The notes under the pieces are model-generated. The model had not been told where the DNA came from. It did no database searches and was given only the letters and a program-made list of their open reading frames with translations. Of a stretch of 64,000 bases of DNA, positions 1 to 13,400 are shown piece by piece. The stretch is from Macquaria australasica (taxonomy: Eukaryota; Chordata; Actinopteri; Centrarchiformes; Percichthyidae). Both the position numbers and the translations under genes were made by a program. The first letter of the stretch is position 1; each line of letters opens with the position of its first letter. The stretch spans positions 62,001 to 126,000 of the forward strand of contig SEMN01000870.1 of assembly GCA_005408345.1 (NCBI GenBank), given 5' to 3'.

Positions 1-3000
1 AAACAATAAAGCAGGATGTTGCATGCTCAGCAAACCCTTTCTTAATAACATTGTGATATGTATGAGACATTTAATTTAATTTAATTGTCTTTAAATACCA
101 GAAGGACATTTCATTGGTTCATTCATTCACTTTAGTATAGTTGACCTTAGTTAAACCTCAGTGTAAGACACTCCTATTAGCTCTGCCTTTCTGTTCCCTT
201 AGTCTCTACAGAATCAAGTAAAGAAGAATTCTGCTTTAGACTCCCTTTGATTGGAACAAGTTACCGTCACACATTAAATCCATAACACCTTTCCATAACA
301 TTCAAAACCAGCCTTTGTTTTCACATTTACTTGGTTTGCTCTTCATGTGTAAAATAAACCCAATGCTTTCTTTACTGTGCTCTACTGTGTGTTGTCCACC
401 ACAGCTGCTCTCCTATATGACAGCCGGCCCCAACAGTATGAATTTTTCACGGCATATGTGAGTTTGTGGATGTGAAACATTATTTGGGCACACAGGTGCG
501 AGTGACTGCATTCTCCCAGTTAAACTTTCATATTGTATCAATATTTTAATCTCATCAAGTTAATGGTTTTGAACCAGGGCCTGCAGTATCTGGATCAAGT
601 AGCTCGTGAAAAATAAGGTGTGTCAGATTTAGTAGGCTGCACCTGTTATGTGCCAGATACATATTTAATGAACATTGGATATCTTCTGCTGCTACGTATA
701 TAGTTATTCCTACTATGTAAACTGAGCATCTTTTACACAAAACTCTCTTTTGGGATGAATTAAGTTCTATCTTATCTAATGTTCTGGTTGTAGCTTGAGT
801 GTAGCATCAGCAGACCCAATATTAAAGGACATGGATCGTTAACGGGGCCACAAAAACTTGATAGGGACATCGCTATTTTTTAGCCACACTACAGCAGCGT
901 GGTTCTAGGGATGGTAATGTCGGCCGGGCGGTCCACCACTTTGGTTCAGTGAAATGTCTCGACCACTATTACATGGATTTCTATCAAAGTATACACAGAT
1001 TCAAGGTCCCCAGATGATGATCCTTATTTGACATTTCATTCTTAACCTTGGAAACAGTTGTTTGACAAAAAACAATCTTAGCAAGGAAGACCATGAGATG
1101 TGCTTAAAAGCTCTGGAAGAAGGTAGTAAGTGGACCTTGAGTTAAGATTTTGTTGACAAACGAATCCTGATTACTTGTGCTAATTAGCAAATGTTAGCAT
1201 TCTTACATGCTAAGGTGGTTTAACATGGTACACATTACCCAAACACATGTTAACATAGTCATTGTGCCATGTTAGCATTTCACTTTCTTTAAATGGTCAA
1301 AAAATACCAGTGAGCAAATGTTGCCTACTTGGTGGTTGCCCTGAAACATGTGCTTTGTTGAAATTTTAAAGGACCATATGTTGCACACAGCAGGTGATGT
1401 TCAGAGACATGGTCATCAGTTTCATGATCATGATTATGTTTTACACGCATGCTGTCATGCATGTATCTTCAGGAATGAGGACACAGCATTCTAAAACATA
1501 AAATCTCCTGCATTTCTGCTTGTTATGGCTTGTCGGGTGGCACCTGTCCTGGACAACAATAAAGTTCATTCAGAATAGAGCCAACGTGCTGCATGTATTA
1601 CAGGTATTTTGTAAAGCACTAATGTCACCACCACTTCACTAACAGCCACACAGCAACCACAACACACAAAGAGCATCAGACTTTGAATCACCACCCAAAT
1701 TAGCTTTCTAGCTGATGTCTACTTCTTATTTACGGACACATATGTTGTGTTGCACCTTGGCTCACTAAATGAGCTACAAACAAACATTCACAGAGGAAAA
1801 GTGCAGTGCTACTGTCAGTTTGCAGGCTAGATAGATAATTAGCTATAGTCAGCTACAGTACATTAAACAGCCTGTTTAACCTGTAAATGTCAACACCAGT
1901 CAAGTTAGATGCTAAATGTGTCCTTACATTTATCAACACCACTGCTAATAAAACGTTGTCTGTCCTTAGCTTGCAAGCTACAGTTAGCAGCACCCTGCCT
2001 GCTCAGCTGTTAATCAAACATTTCTGATATATCGCCAAGTACTTTTTTTCTTCCTTTCAGTAATAAAAAAAATGGTAACAGTAAACTTGAATATCACTTT
2101 GACATTAATTTTTGACTGGAAAAATGGGGTAACGTTTGTGATTTCAGTTGGACTTTAAGCACACACACAAACACACCACTCCCTTTGTCCATGTCAGATG
2201 GATTGATGAAGAAATGCACACTCAGCAGGATTGTGATGCTGTGGCAGCGGGATGGTTTGGTTACCGTGGCAGCATAAGGAGGCGGGTGGTTACTGTAGCA
2301 GCAGGTAGGAGATGACTTATTGCTCTCCTGGGAAACAGCCGCCAGTCAGGAGTGAACTACCTGACCCTGGTTTTCTGCTTCACTCTCTCTTTCTCTGTCT
2401 TTATATGTTCCACTTTTATGTTTAAAAAGATTTTCAGAACACACTGTGCCCCAGTGCACCTACAGCTGTTTTGACCAGTGTTCATATCATAAATCTCAAT
2501 TAATGAAGTTGTTAATAGATCTATCTGCACGTTTTAGCTTGAACACATGGATGTTAAGAAAAACATGGCGTCCCATTTATTCATTACCGCATGCACCAAA
2601 AAGGTTTTCCAGGCTTCCTCATACTTCCCCATTTTTGGGCCCATAGAGTCCTCCGCGGGCTGAGCCAGTTGAGAGCATGCGTGTTAGAGACTTCCTCTGG
2701 TCGAGGCGGCTGACGTCCTACTGGCTCACATGAATGGCATGAAAATAATTTACTGATTCGGCTCTTCTGGATTTCCACATTGGATTTGGACCTAATGGAT
2801 CAAATTCTTATAATACACAGAATCTTTAATCATTTTACAGCTGCTTCTTTTGTAATGATTGTGTATTGGAAAACATCTTTTTAAGTCAGTGTATGTCATG
2901 TGACCAGCAACACAGACTGTCTACACTGGGTAGCTTCAGCTGTGTTAATATCTGGATATTACATCTGGTGGTCAGTAGAATTTATATAACTGTAGTTACA

Positions 3001-4130
3001 TAGTAACTCTTTTTTTAAAGTACTGTCAGCAAAGACAGTGGTTCAGAGCCAGACTGGTTTGAACTGGTAGCTTTGCTTAGGGAGGCTTTAGCAGATGCGG
3101 ATGCTGCCCCAACGGCTGTGGCTGAGGTAGAGTGGGTCGTCCACTAATTGCAGAGTCAGCGTTCCTCCTGTCCACATGCCGAAGTTACCTTGGGCAAGAC
3201 ACTGAATACCAAATAATATTTATTTATTTATTAAACATATAATTTATTCACTCAAAAAATGTATCTAATGTTAAGTTATTCCTTAAAACACACACACCTT
3301 GGTTAGGACCAAGGTTGGACCAGGTTAAGGAGGAAACAGAATGTGACACACCACCAATAAATTCTCTTGAAAACGTAAGACCAGTAGTATTGTGCTTCAC
3401 TTCCACAGAATTTCTATTACCTCTTACCTTGCAAAAAGCTATGTATTTTGGCTTTATTATCCATATAGACATTTATAATGAATGAATTAAACATTTCAAA
3501 CATTTTCACATTTTTTTATTGCTTTTATCCCCTACATTAAGCACCTTGTTTTATAGTGAAAACAGCTGGGTTGATTGATGTTCATTTCCACTCTTTCTAC
3601 CCTGACCATTGTATGTTCCCTGCCCTCCTCTGCAGTCTTGTACCAGTACGCACTGTGTTGTATTCATTCCTCTTTCTTTCATTATTGCTTCATTATCTCT
3701 CTCTGTTGTCCTCTGTTCTGTTCTGTCTCTTCCTCCATCCCTGCAGCCTCACTGTATTTTGTTTGACAAAATTTAATGAGCTTTTTAATTGTAAGTCAAT
3801 TTACTACAGCTGCTAAGTATATTGCCTTTCTCTCTCTCTCTCTGTCAGTCTGTGTGTGTGTGTAATGCAATTACAGCTTATTGGTGATTGTTACCACTCC
3901 TGAAACTGCTAATTTAGCTTGCTGTAGTTTTCACTTTAATTTCTCCATCCTATCAATAACATGAACAGAGTGAGGTTTAAAACCGTTACTGAAATGTTAT
4001 TCATTTGCATAACGTAACAAGTAGTGCAAAAAATAATATTTGATTTTCACTAAACACTTAAGTGGTTTTCCTTGTTAACAGCAGCATTGTAATGATACAT
4101 AAAAGGACAGTAAACCCTCATGTTATCAAT
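1..4130. other. Non-coding DNA, no gene recognised
   Basis: No exon, conserved protein segment or RNA gene could be recognised. The stretch is AT-rich, with a short (TC)n(TG)n tract near 3830-3860. About 1170-1340 carries the 'gctaattagca...gttagcat' motif cluster shared with repeats near 26690, 36530 and 46740. If the missing first dok4 exon lies upstream of base 1, this is intron. Confidence 0.4.
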
Positions 4131-4132
4131 TA

Positions 4133-4240
4133 GCAGTGTTGGGTAGTAACACATTACCGAGTAAAGTGTTAATGTAATGTGATTACTTTTTTTCTAACGA
4201 GTAGTGTAGGGGGTTACAATTTGAAATTCAATAATTACCA
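4133..4240. repeat. Interspersed repeat of the 'tgttgggtagtaac' type
   Basis: The segment begins near 'agtgttgggtagtaacacatta' wording and alternates variants of 'taatgtgattac'. A related stretch occurs at 59633-59760 ('gtgttgggcgagttac'). From memory this resembles ends of non-autonomous hAT-like elements common in fish; that family call is recall, not a search result. Confidence 0.4.
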
Positions 4241-4374
4241 GTGAGCCAGAAGGCAAAGCCTTCGCTTTACCAGTCGATCTACAACTCTCAACTCTCACCT
4301 GTGGTCACGAGCCCTGGGTAGTGACCGAAAGAATGAGATTGTGGATACAACCAGCCAAAATGAGTTTCAGAGTT

Positions 4375-4990
4375 ACAGAAGCTTTGTTCAGACTGCAGGC
4401 AAATCAGATTTGTTTCTCAAATCAGATCTTTAAGACAGACTGTCGCACTGTTATTATCAAGTGATCAGATCGGATTTTTCAGTAACTACATATGCTGGTG
4501 ATGCTGCTTTTCAACATGGAGATCCATCATCTCACCCTACAAACAATCGCATTATCAAGTCACGGTGCAGAACTCCTCCGTTGCACCAGACAAACTCAGC
4601 AACAGAGGAGGCTGGTATACAGCCATTCTGATGCACTTCCGTCACTCTGGATTTGATGTTGTTGTTGCGTGTTGCTTTGCACGTTGACTCAAAAGGCACT
4701 TTGAAATCCGATTTGAGCAGCCAGAGCGTCCGGACTGAGACGCATCTGTAGAAATCCGATTGGAATCGCATTTCAAACCACCTCCAAATGTGGCTTGGAT
4801 TCCATTTGGGTTGGATGAGGCAGATGACCGCCCACCCAGAGCCTGGTTCTGCTCGAGGTTTCTGCCTGTTTAAAAGGGAGTTTTTCCTTGCCACTGTCAC
4901 CTAGTGCTGCTCATGGTGGGAATTGTTGGGGCTCTGTAAATAATATTATGAAGAGTACAGTCTAGACCTGCTCTATATGAAAAGAGCCCT
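4375..4990. repeat. Composite of interspersed repeat fragments
   Basis: At 4388-4810 variants of 'aaatcagatttg' and 'aatccgattgg' recur in both orientations, as in hAT-type inverted-repeat elements. This is followed at about 4840-4990 by 'ctgcctgtttaaaagggag' and 'ccttgccactgtcac', a phrase I recall as very common in fish repeat tails. Boundaries are approximate and no target duplication was identified. Confidence 0.4.
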
Positions 4991-5464
4991 GAGATATATA
5001 TCCATATAAATAATACTGAATTGAGTTGATTTTAATAAATCACATTTCATGTGTTTTTTTGCTGCCCAACACCATTTTCCTAGTACATCTGGCCCAAAAT
5101 GTGGTAATGACATCTTTGCATCCAGTAGGCAATGTCCTGAAGCAGTAAAGCCTAATGTTGCCATGGTTGACTTGTTGTTGCTGTTGACTCGGCTGAAGGG
5201 GAAGGGCCTTTTCTTTGCTAAATGATGTCTCCTTCTGTGTTCCAGCTTATGTCTCTGCCCCTTGCACTTCTTTTTGCTTCTCTCTGCCTCTGTGGACTCT
5301 TAAGTCCCAATGCGGCTGAATAGCTGCTGAGATTTGATAGTTAATGTTGTTGGGATTGGGGATTCTTTTGGCATCATCTACTTCATATAAGATGCGGTTT
5401 TAGTGAATGCAGCCATCAAATCATCACATTAAACGGTGTCTTTGTCATTGCAGACTACATACTA

Positions 5465-5765
5465 CTAAAGCTGCTATAATCAATAGTTCTATATTAACAC
5501 TAGATCAAATGACTATGTGCAACGTGAAAGAGGTCACTTTTATCCAACTCATTGTTTTGGTTTTCCAGCCCACAGCTGTACGGTTTTGGTTCACTCTCAC
5601 CGCTCTCATCACAAAGTTATTGGACTTTGATTCATCTGTTTGGCAGAAACATGACTCCAAATAAATGCTGATGTTGCTCCCTGTCTGTTGTTTAAGTAGG
5701 CCATTGTTTGCTAACATGTTAGCTGTATCAACTTATAAACTAAAGCTTTATCAGCTATTGCTGCT
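5465..5765 (+). repeat. Partial copy of the 'gctgcactaatcaat' MITE family
   Basis: Shares the blocks 'gatcaaatgactatgtgc', 'ctcattgttttggttt', 'ggttcactctcac' and 'gttgctc...gtttgctaa' in the same order as the fuller copy at 37513-38078. It is directly followed by a LINE fragment at 5770. Confidence 0.6.
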
Positions 5766-5769
5766 AAAC

Positions 5770-6610
5770 CTTTCTGATGTAAAGAATTACAGACATGTCT
5801 CTCTTCTTCCATTTCTTTCTAAAACACTTGAGCGTGCTGTCTTCAGTCAACTTTCTGCATATCTCCACCAGAACAACTTTCTTGACCCCCGTCAGTCTGG
5901 TTTCAAGGCAGGTCACTCAACTGAGAGTGCCCTCCTTGTTGTCACAAAGGAACTCCACACTTCTAGAGCAGCTTCCCTCTCCTTCATTGCCATCCTGCTG
6001 GTCCTTTCAGCAGCATTAGACGTGGTGAACCACCAGATCCTCCAACCCACTCCTGCTGATTCATGCTCCACAACATCAGGAGGATACGTCCGTTCCTCTC
6101 CCAGGACGCAGCACAGGTTCTGGTCCAGGCTCTTGTCATCTCGAGCCTAGATTACTGCAATTTACTCTTGGCTGGTGTGCCTGCATGTGCCATCTGACCT
6201 CTGCAGCTCATCCAGAATGCAGCAGCCCAGCTGGTCTTCAACCTACCCAAGTTCTCCCACACTACACCGCTCCTCCGCACCTGCTACTGTTGGCTTGTTT
6301 ATGACTCTGTCACTACGAGGGGGGGCCAGCTACTGCTCAACAAAATCACGACTTTTTGCCGTCCTGGCTCCAGATTGGTAGAACGAGCTCCCCATCGACA
6401 TCAGGACAGCAGAAACTCCACACATCTTCTATCGTAGACTGAAAACTCAAACTACATCTTGGCCCGTAAATACCAAAAAAAACAAAAACAAAAAAACTCT
6501 TTCTTTATCTCTTATTGTTTCTAAAATGCAGCACTTGAAGCAGTTCAGCATATTTGCACATGGTTAAATGCACTTATTGTAAGTCACTTGGGATATCTAT
6601 AACAGCTTTG
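5770..6610 (+). mobile_element. Degenerate CR1/L2-like non-LTR retrotransposon (RT fragment)
   Basis: The translation from about 5784 reads like the reverse transcriptase of fish CR1/L2-type LINEs: a 'SLLPFLSKTLERAVF' block, then 'DPRQSGFKAGHSTESALL', then a 'LLVLSAALDVVNHQIL' block that corresponds to the first catalytic aspartate region. From about 6065 another frame gives C-terminal RT wording ('SLDYCNLLLAGVPA', 'LIQNAAAQLVFNLPKFSH'). The part between, including the Y-x-D-D catalytic motif, is missing, and there are frameshifts and stops. The 3' end near 6575-6600 ('gtaagtcacttgggat') fits a LINE tail. It is dead: an internal deletion plus frame breaks. The clade name is from recall of family sequence style. 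Confidence 0.75.
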
Positions 6611-8235
6611 TTATTGGTGTAGTTAAAAAACAAGACATGAATTGTCAGCCAGTCTCATTCTTTATTTGTTTTGGATTGGTGTTGGATACAGTGAATGGGA
6701 GAAAAAGTATGAATATGTGTCAACAAAAAGATAACTGATTTTATTAGTTCATGTCTAGTGGAAGCCATAGTGTTTGTTTTAGCTACTCCATGTACATCCC
6801 AACTGCTTTCATGTCCACTATCTCTAATTCAGCCCACCCGCCACATCATCCATCTTCCTCCTCCCCTTCATCTTTCCTTTCCCTATATCTCTTAACCATC
6901 CTGTGTTTGAAGTAATCGGGTCTCAGTAGACAAACTAGCTGTGAGAAGTGCTAAGTGAAGTTAAAGAGAGGAGACAGAGGAGGGGATGGGAGGGAGGGGG
7001 GAGATAGAAAGTGCTAATTGCTCCCTTCTCACAATCTCAAAGATGAAACTAATATGAAACAGTTTGGAGTTACTGTTATTCCAGAGGGGTTTGCTCACAT
7101 GAAAGTGTGAGAAAATGATGTTACAGCAGGCATGGTGCTAGTCAGCAGTAGAGTTAAATGGATACATGGGCTTTTTGAATAATGGTCAGCTGTTTTTCTC
7201 CTTCATCACACATTTGCCCTTCAGTTCAACTGAAATGACGAAATGAAGAAGTGTGTGCTCAGAGTAGTTTTCAAATGTAAAAACATAAATTTCGACTGTC
7301 AGAAAATGGCTTAAAAAATAAGATAATTTCAGATGCTAGACTGAGAAAAGATTAGAGGGTGGAAGAAGTGATTTGAAAGGATGAAATGTGATATTGCTGT
7401 GTTATTGAAAGTATTATTTATATGTCTTCTTTAACACACCTCTACCACCTCCTTTCATACACTGATTATAGTTTGAGTCACTGTTCCATCAGTGTGCGAC
7501 AGAAGTAGCAAACCAGAATTATTTATCAGGATAATTTCTAAATCCGTCAGCTTCCTTGTTGCAAAATGCATTCAGCCTATATGCATACATCTTTAAGATT
7601 GTTAGTTCAGCATCATGTGAAGGCCTGCCCTGCAGATTTACCCTATATGACTAACACACTAATACCAAAAAGTCACTTGAAACTTGCTTATTCCAACTGC
7701 TAATTTAACAAAAGTTTGCATTTCATTTCTGGGCCTTTGAGTTCATTTAGTTGTTTTGTAGTGTTTTCTAAGACATCACAGACCAGAATGCAATGCAGCC
7801 AGAGGACATGCAGTGTTTCAGAAAGAGCTGCGAAACCTTTTCTTTACTAGAAAAAGTGTCAGTCTGTTGCTCTCGCCACCTTCACATAAAACCCAAAGCT
7901 CAAAGCAACCATTCACAGCTTCTCAAACATTGGGAGGTGCATGACCATGTGCCTCGACAACTTGCGGAGCTTGAGCGAGCAAAAACAAAGCTTTACAGGG
8001 AGACGTGGACGTGGACAGGGAGACGTGTCCTCAATTTCGTCCTCAGGAGCACACTGACCATACACGGTCCAGCCACATACTAGGTTTCAACCTAGTCTTT
8101 ATTAAAACAGTTTACTCTTAAGTTCTGTCACTAGTTAGTAATGGCTTTCTCTCCCAAAAGTCCCCAATGCCGCTCTGGTGCAACAAGCTGCTGACCATCA
8201 GTTCAGTTGGTAGTGATAAGGTCCACTGGCACAAA
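6611..8235. other. Non-coding DNA, nothing recognised
   Basis: No splice-bounded conserved coding segment, repeat pair or RNA gene was seen. A purine-rich stretch (gaggaggggatgggaggg style) lies at about 6965-7010. An open frame at 7793-8083 has no recognisable domain and no flanking gene signals, so I do not call it a gene. Confidence 0.35.
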
Positions 8236-8239
8236 AAAC

Positions 8240-8672
8240 GCAAGCAGTTAATCGATCAGACAGGTTGTAAAACCCAAGGTTAGCCAAACTTGTTTGGACG
8301 AGAAAACAAAGGTAATGGTAAAATTATCACCCAAACTATGTTTCAAACATCCATCAGTTTACCGACAGACTTTCTGGTTCAACTTTGACCTACTGTACTC
8401 GTCGTTTTCCTGTGCAATGATGGATTATTAGTGACATTTCAGGTGCGCTCACTTTCTGTTTTATCTTCATATAAAGTGGTTTACATGATCTGAAAACCTG
8501 GTGGCTTATTTCCAATTTCTCTGATCATCTGACTGCTAGTGTTTCTCACCCTGTGGGACAAATGTTTAGTAATGTTGCCATGTTCAGAGATCTCAGAAGT
8601 TACATTGGTGAGCTCAGTGTTATCATAATCAATTGAACTGATGGTCAGAGCTACAAAAATAAAACCCAAGTT
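8240..8672. repeat. Rearranged copy of a repeat shared with 23636-23880
   Basis: 8240-8345 matches 23775-23880 in the same orientation ('gatcagacagg', 'ggttagcc', 'aacttgtttgga', 'taaaattat'). 8500-8672 matches 23636-23740 in the opposite orientation ('gtttatt.caacttgg', 'tgagatct'). At 23636-23880 the two blocks are adjacent and co-oriented, so here one block is inverted relative to the other. Confidence 0.5.
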
Positions 8673-8679
8673 GTAATAA

Positions 8680-10255
8680 ACAATAGTTTTCCTTTAATAA
8701 TGCAGGTCCCGAAGTTCCGTTCAAAATGACATATGTATTGACCACTGGGGGCAGGAGACACACCCTGAGCAGCTGCACTGTCAGAACTGATACAGAAATA
8801 GTCTTCAAACAAACTGTTGGCTGAGAGCATTCATTGCATCACATTCTTTTAATAAAGAAGACCAAAAATCAACATGGTATTACTGAACTCATGTTCGAAT
8901 GTTGTTTTGTACTGGATTTTATCTTCCATATCATGTCCAGTACGTGCATGCATCATTTCCTGTGAATCCCTTGTGTGTGTGTGGGTACACATGGGAACGG
9001 TGGGCTCGGCCACAAACAATTACAACTTATAGAGAGTCAATTACAGATACACTGAAAGGCTACTGCTAAAAAATATAGTATCAAAAATGGGATTTAATAT
9101 ATTGAAGATCTTAGGGATTATAATTTTAACATTAGAAAGGTTATGATGAGACAGCAGTTGACTTGAATCTCCAAATGTCCATTAAGTGGCATTTCCAGCC
9201 AATAAGAGAGCTGGAGGGGCGTCCAAGTTGGTATATGTTCGCACCCTCACAACAACCAGTTCAGTACATCAATAATCATATCTGGTCAAAGTGTCCTCGG
9301 GCAAGCCTCTGAATCGCCACCTGCTCATTCACTGCAGATTGTGTTGGAGAAGAGCATCAGCTAAACACCATAATTGTAATTACAGAAGATAGAGAAATCA
9401 TTTTTATGGATCAGTGTCCAGGTGTAAATGTGAGCAGGGGTGTTGCTGCTCAGTTAACTTCTCCTGTATCAATACTAAGAATCAATGGCCTATTGTGTTC
9501 AGATTTCCTTTGAGAGGAGGTACAGGTGGGAAAGTATTGGTATTCCATACTTGTTTAATAGAGATGAGGCCTTGGCCTTTCATTCTCTCAGCCTCCACCT
9601 TTGAGACTGAACTAAGCTGCTGTAAACAACTGAGGCTAAAAGAGAGAGGAGGAGAGGGGATGGCTGGGCGAATTTTGTAATATGAATTCTTGTGCATATG
9701 CTATGCTGTGTACAAAAAGCTCTTTGCAGATCATATTGTTTTGCAAGGGTTAACTGGGTGGCTAGTAGTGACATTTTTGGGGTTAAACTCACAAACTCAC
9801 AATTCTACGGTGGCCCTAAAAGCTCAACACACTGCAACTGAGAAAACACATGTAAATAGACAAAACAAAAGCAAATTAAGAAAGCATCTTCATCAATTTG
9901 TCATAACATGCATTTAGAAGAAATGCTGCAAGGTGAAAAAAAATCAACCAAATACAGAAAATACAACCAAATGAAGTGGTTTAGATAATTTGGCATGAGT
10001 GTCACCTTGTTTACAGACTGTTTGATTGTCTGACTGGTCATGCTTGTTGCCCTGTTGGACCTGTTTTTAGCAATTTCATCACATTTCACCACTATCATAG
10101 CTGATAGAATTGATGGCTCCAACTATAGAAAAGTGTGTGTGTGTGTGTGTTTTGATGTAAAGTACTTATTTTGGTTCTGTCACATAAGGTTTGGTTTTTG
10201 ATCAACTCACTGTTTCTGACTCAAATAAAAGTTACCATTGAATAACACTGATCCT
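8680..10255. other. Non-coding DNA before the first visible dok4 exon
   Basis: No gene recognised. Contains a short (GT)n tract at about 10133-10150. I looked here and upstream for the first dok4 coding exon (short, ending just before the Ile-Tyr-Arg-Arg segment) and did not find it. Confidence 0.35.
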
Positions 10256-10256
10256 C

Positions 10257-10258
10257 AT

Positions 10259-10292
<34 letters not shown>

Positions 10293-10309
10293 TGTGTGCG
10301 TGTGCGTGT
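10257..10309. repeat. (TC)n(TG)n microsatellite before a dok4 acceptor
   Basis: A run of tc dinucleotides followed by tg/tgcg dinucleotides ends about 9 bases before the acceptor AG at 10317-10318. It forms most of the pyrimidine-tract position for that exon. Confidence 0.9.
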
Positions 10310-10318
10310 ATGTTACAG

Positions 10319-10428
10319 ATCTATCGGCGTTGCTGGCTTGTGTTCAAGAAGTCATCCAGCAAAGGACCTCGTCGTCTGGAGAAATACCCTGATGAGAAGA
10401 CTGCCTACATCAGAGCCTTTCCTAAGGT

Positions 10429-10485
<57 letters not shown>

Positions 10486-13400
10486 TATACTCTGTTCTGC
10501 AGGAGAAAAACAAAGACAAAGAGTTGACAGACTCACACTGACAGGGATGAAAGCAGTCAGCCTTCACATTAAAGTCTGACTCTTTCAGTTCTGAGCTCAG
10601 CGAGAATCAACAGTCCTTCTTCTTCTCCTTTTCTTCACTTTCATTCCTCATCATCATCACCTCTCCTTCACCTGACCTTTTTTGTCTACTTGCACACTCC
10701 TACACTTAGCGTCCTTCAACACACCAGTGGACTTACAATTGGTAACTCACATTCACCTTTTTAAAACTCTTCACACAGTGACCACAGAAACTCTCTGTCA
10801 CTTATTATATAATGACCATAAAAGCACTAACAGCAGGAAGCAGTACAATTAGTGTCACTGTTGTCATTGAAATATATTTTATTTATCATAAATCAAGATG
10901 CCATTACAACAAAAAGAAGATTGCTTCTTTATTGCATGATTGTGCTGCTGCCTCACAGTTTATGTCACAGAGATGAATCAGAAATGCTGCAATATGCTTC
11001 AATAGGCTTTATTTTTGCAGAGAGTAATTCCAAGTGCACAAAATGAAACAAAAGTAATTCCAGTGATGCAACACAAAACTCTATATATTCACTATACATA
11101 CTTGTATAGGAGAGCTACAGACATAGAAATACAACAGTGCTTGTCAACCTACAAGTTCTGATCCACATCACACCATAATCCACCTGGAAAGAATCTTTCT
11201 GATGTCTGATTTATCCTGACAGTCTACTGCAGATATGTGCAGACATCCAGCATTCACTGTGTCACAGAGGGACATCTGATCATGTGGCTGCTGGTCATAA
11301 ACTGTCTACCTCCATGGGGAAAAGATTTCCTCTGTGTGGTTGAGGAATGGAGGGTAAGGTGGAAGGAAAAGTGACTCCATCCTGTAAACCACTCACCTGC
11401 CCCCTTTCCTCGCCTGACACAAGTCTTTCATAGAGGTCATCAAGGAATAAAAAGAGGTGCTCAGTGTCCCAATCAGGACTTCATGCATTTTATAATTATT
11501 CTTATTTCTTTTTAGTTCTGTTTTTGAACATCAGTTTGATGAAAGATGAGGTCACTGAATGCATTTAGTGTGGAAGCACTGAAAAGTGATCCACAGTTTA
11601 GTCACATTGACTGCTGCTGTGCTGACAGTGTGAAGAGTCCTATAAAGAGATATGAGTTAGCAATTGTAAAAAACAACTGTAAAGTGAAGTTGTAGAGTGA
11701 CTTTCACTGTGAGCACAATGATAGAACGTTTCACATAAGGTTTCACTTTTGTACAAAACAATAGTGTTATTCCATACAATCCAATGAACTGGCTAAGCCT
11801 TCTCAGACAAATATTTTTTAATTCCATTACACTTCAGTGAATCTGATTTTTAAGGTGTGTTCAGACTGAGTGCAAAAAAAAATTTAAAAGTTGTGCAAAT
11901 TTGACAGCTGAGAGTTTTTGGAGTCACATGCACCTGATTTTTAGTTTCATTTCTATTCAACCCTTGGAAGTGATCCAACTGCAAGTCACCTAACATTGTC
12001 AATGAAGAAAATGAACAAGACGTTTATTTCTTGATGCTGAAACCATTTTCCATCTTAAGACATGTTGATGAATGTGTTGTGTGAATGTTTGAAAAAAGCT
12101 GTATATTTTGTATATATTTTGGTAGAAAAGTGTCAGTTACTCCTCTCCAGCAAATCTGACCATCCTCTCAGCCTCTCTTCAAGTCACCATTTCACCTTGA
12201 ACACAGACCTCCATTTTATCAGATATTTCACTGAGGTGTCATCACTTTAATCAAACAATAACAAGTAAGTTAATCAGCCCTGATTTCCACTTTAACCATT
12301 TTACCTCCAACCTGTTGCCTAGGTGACAGAGATTAGCAACGTCAAGAATGTCACACGGTTGCCTCGGGATACCAAGCGACAGGCAGTGGCCATTGTGTTC
12401 ACAGACGACACCTCACGCACCTTCACCTGTGAATCAGGTAACGTATGGACACACACACACAGATTCACAGCTCTGTATTGTCAAGACTCAACCCTAAACT
12501 TACCCTCAACACTCCACCACACTGCAGAACACATCCTGCTTAGTGCTTTAGTCTGGTGTTTGGTAACTTACTGTGAAACTGACTATTAATCTACTAATAT
12601 CACTTTCACACACAAACCCTGTGTATGACACGGATAATGAACACCCAAGTTTGAACATGCATACTTACTGCTGATGCAGTCATGGGTTATCGCTGTTCAC
12701 AGCAGACCCAGGAATGCAACTGTAGCTCCACACACAGTCAGTTCATTAAAGGTTGGTTTACAGTACATCAGAGAGTAAGTATTTGGGTGCTTTATGAAAA
12801 GTTTAAGGAATAGTGCAACATTGTGGGAAATGCGCTTATTTGTTTGAGAGTGAGATGAGGTGATTGATATCTATCTCATGCCTGTGTGTTAAGTACAGAG
12901 CTGGAGTCAGGACATATTTAGCTTAGCTTGGCATAAAGACTAGAAGCAGGGGGAAACAGCTGGTCTGGCACCTCTAAAGCTCACTGATTAACATTTTATC
13001 TTTTTTTGTAATCTGTACATAAACAGACATGTAAAAAGCAACAACTTGTGGTTTTAGGGGAAGTTACGAACTAGAATTATTTCTTGACGAACATGAATTT
13101 ATCCATCCGCTCAGCACTTTTGTGCAGCATCTCTGGCTACAGCGCGGGTTGCCAGATCACAGGTATTAAGGTCTCTGTAGAGGCACGATAGAAACAAACC
13201 TGACCTGAAACCTCACTTTGATGACAAGACTTCAGGAAGCTGAGCACAGTCAGTCCACCCGGCTGTTGTTCACCAGTTCAAGCACGTAGCTGAGATGAGA
13301 CTTATACACTCCAGATGAAAACGTGTTTCATTCTACTTTCAAGATTGTAGGTTGTTGATGTGGCTGCACTCTATACTATATCTATTGATGTATGTATTCC

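Noticed and set aside
2446..2778. Overlapping short frames on both strands near 2446-2778
   Set aside because: No conserved domain and no match to the missing dok4 N-terminal exon.
5665..6150. 161-codon frame as a possible host gene
   Set aside because: It is reverse-transcriptase wording of a LINE lacking the catalytic Y-x-D-D region, so it is a retrotransposon remnant.
7793..8083. 96-codon open frame
   Set aside because: No recognisable domain, no splice or promoter context, and it is within the length expected by chance in 64 kb.
10238..10579. Open frame running through the dok4 exon and both GT tracts
   Set aside because: Only the middle 36 codons are an exon. The valine-cysteine repeats are translated microsatellite and the flanks are splice sites.
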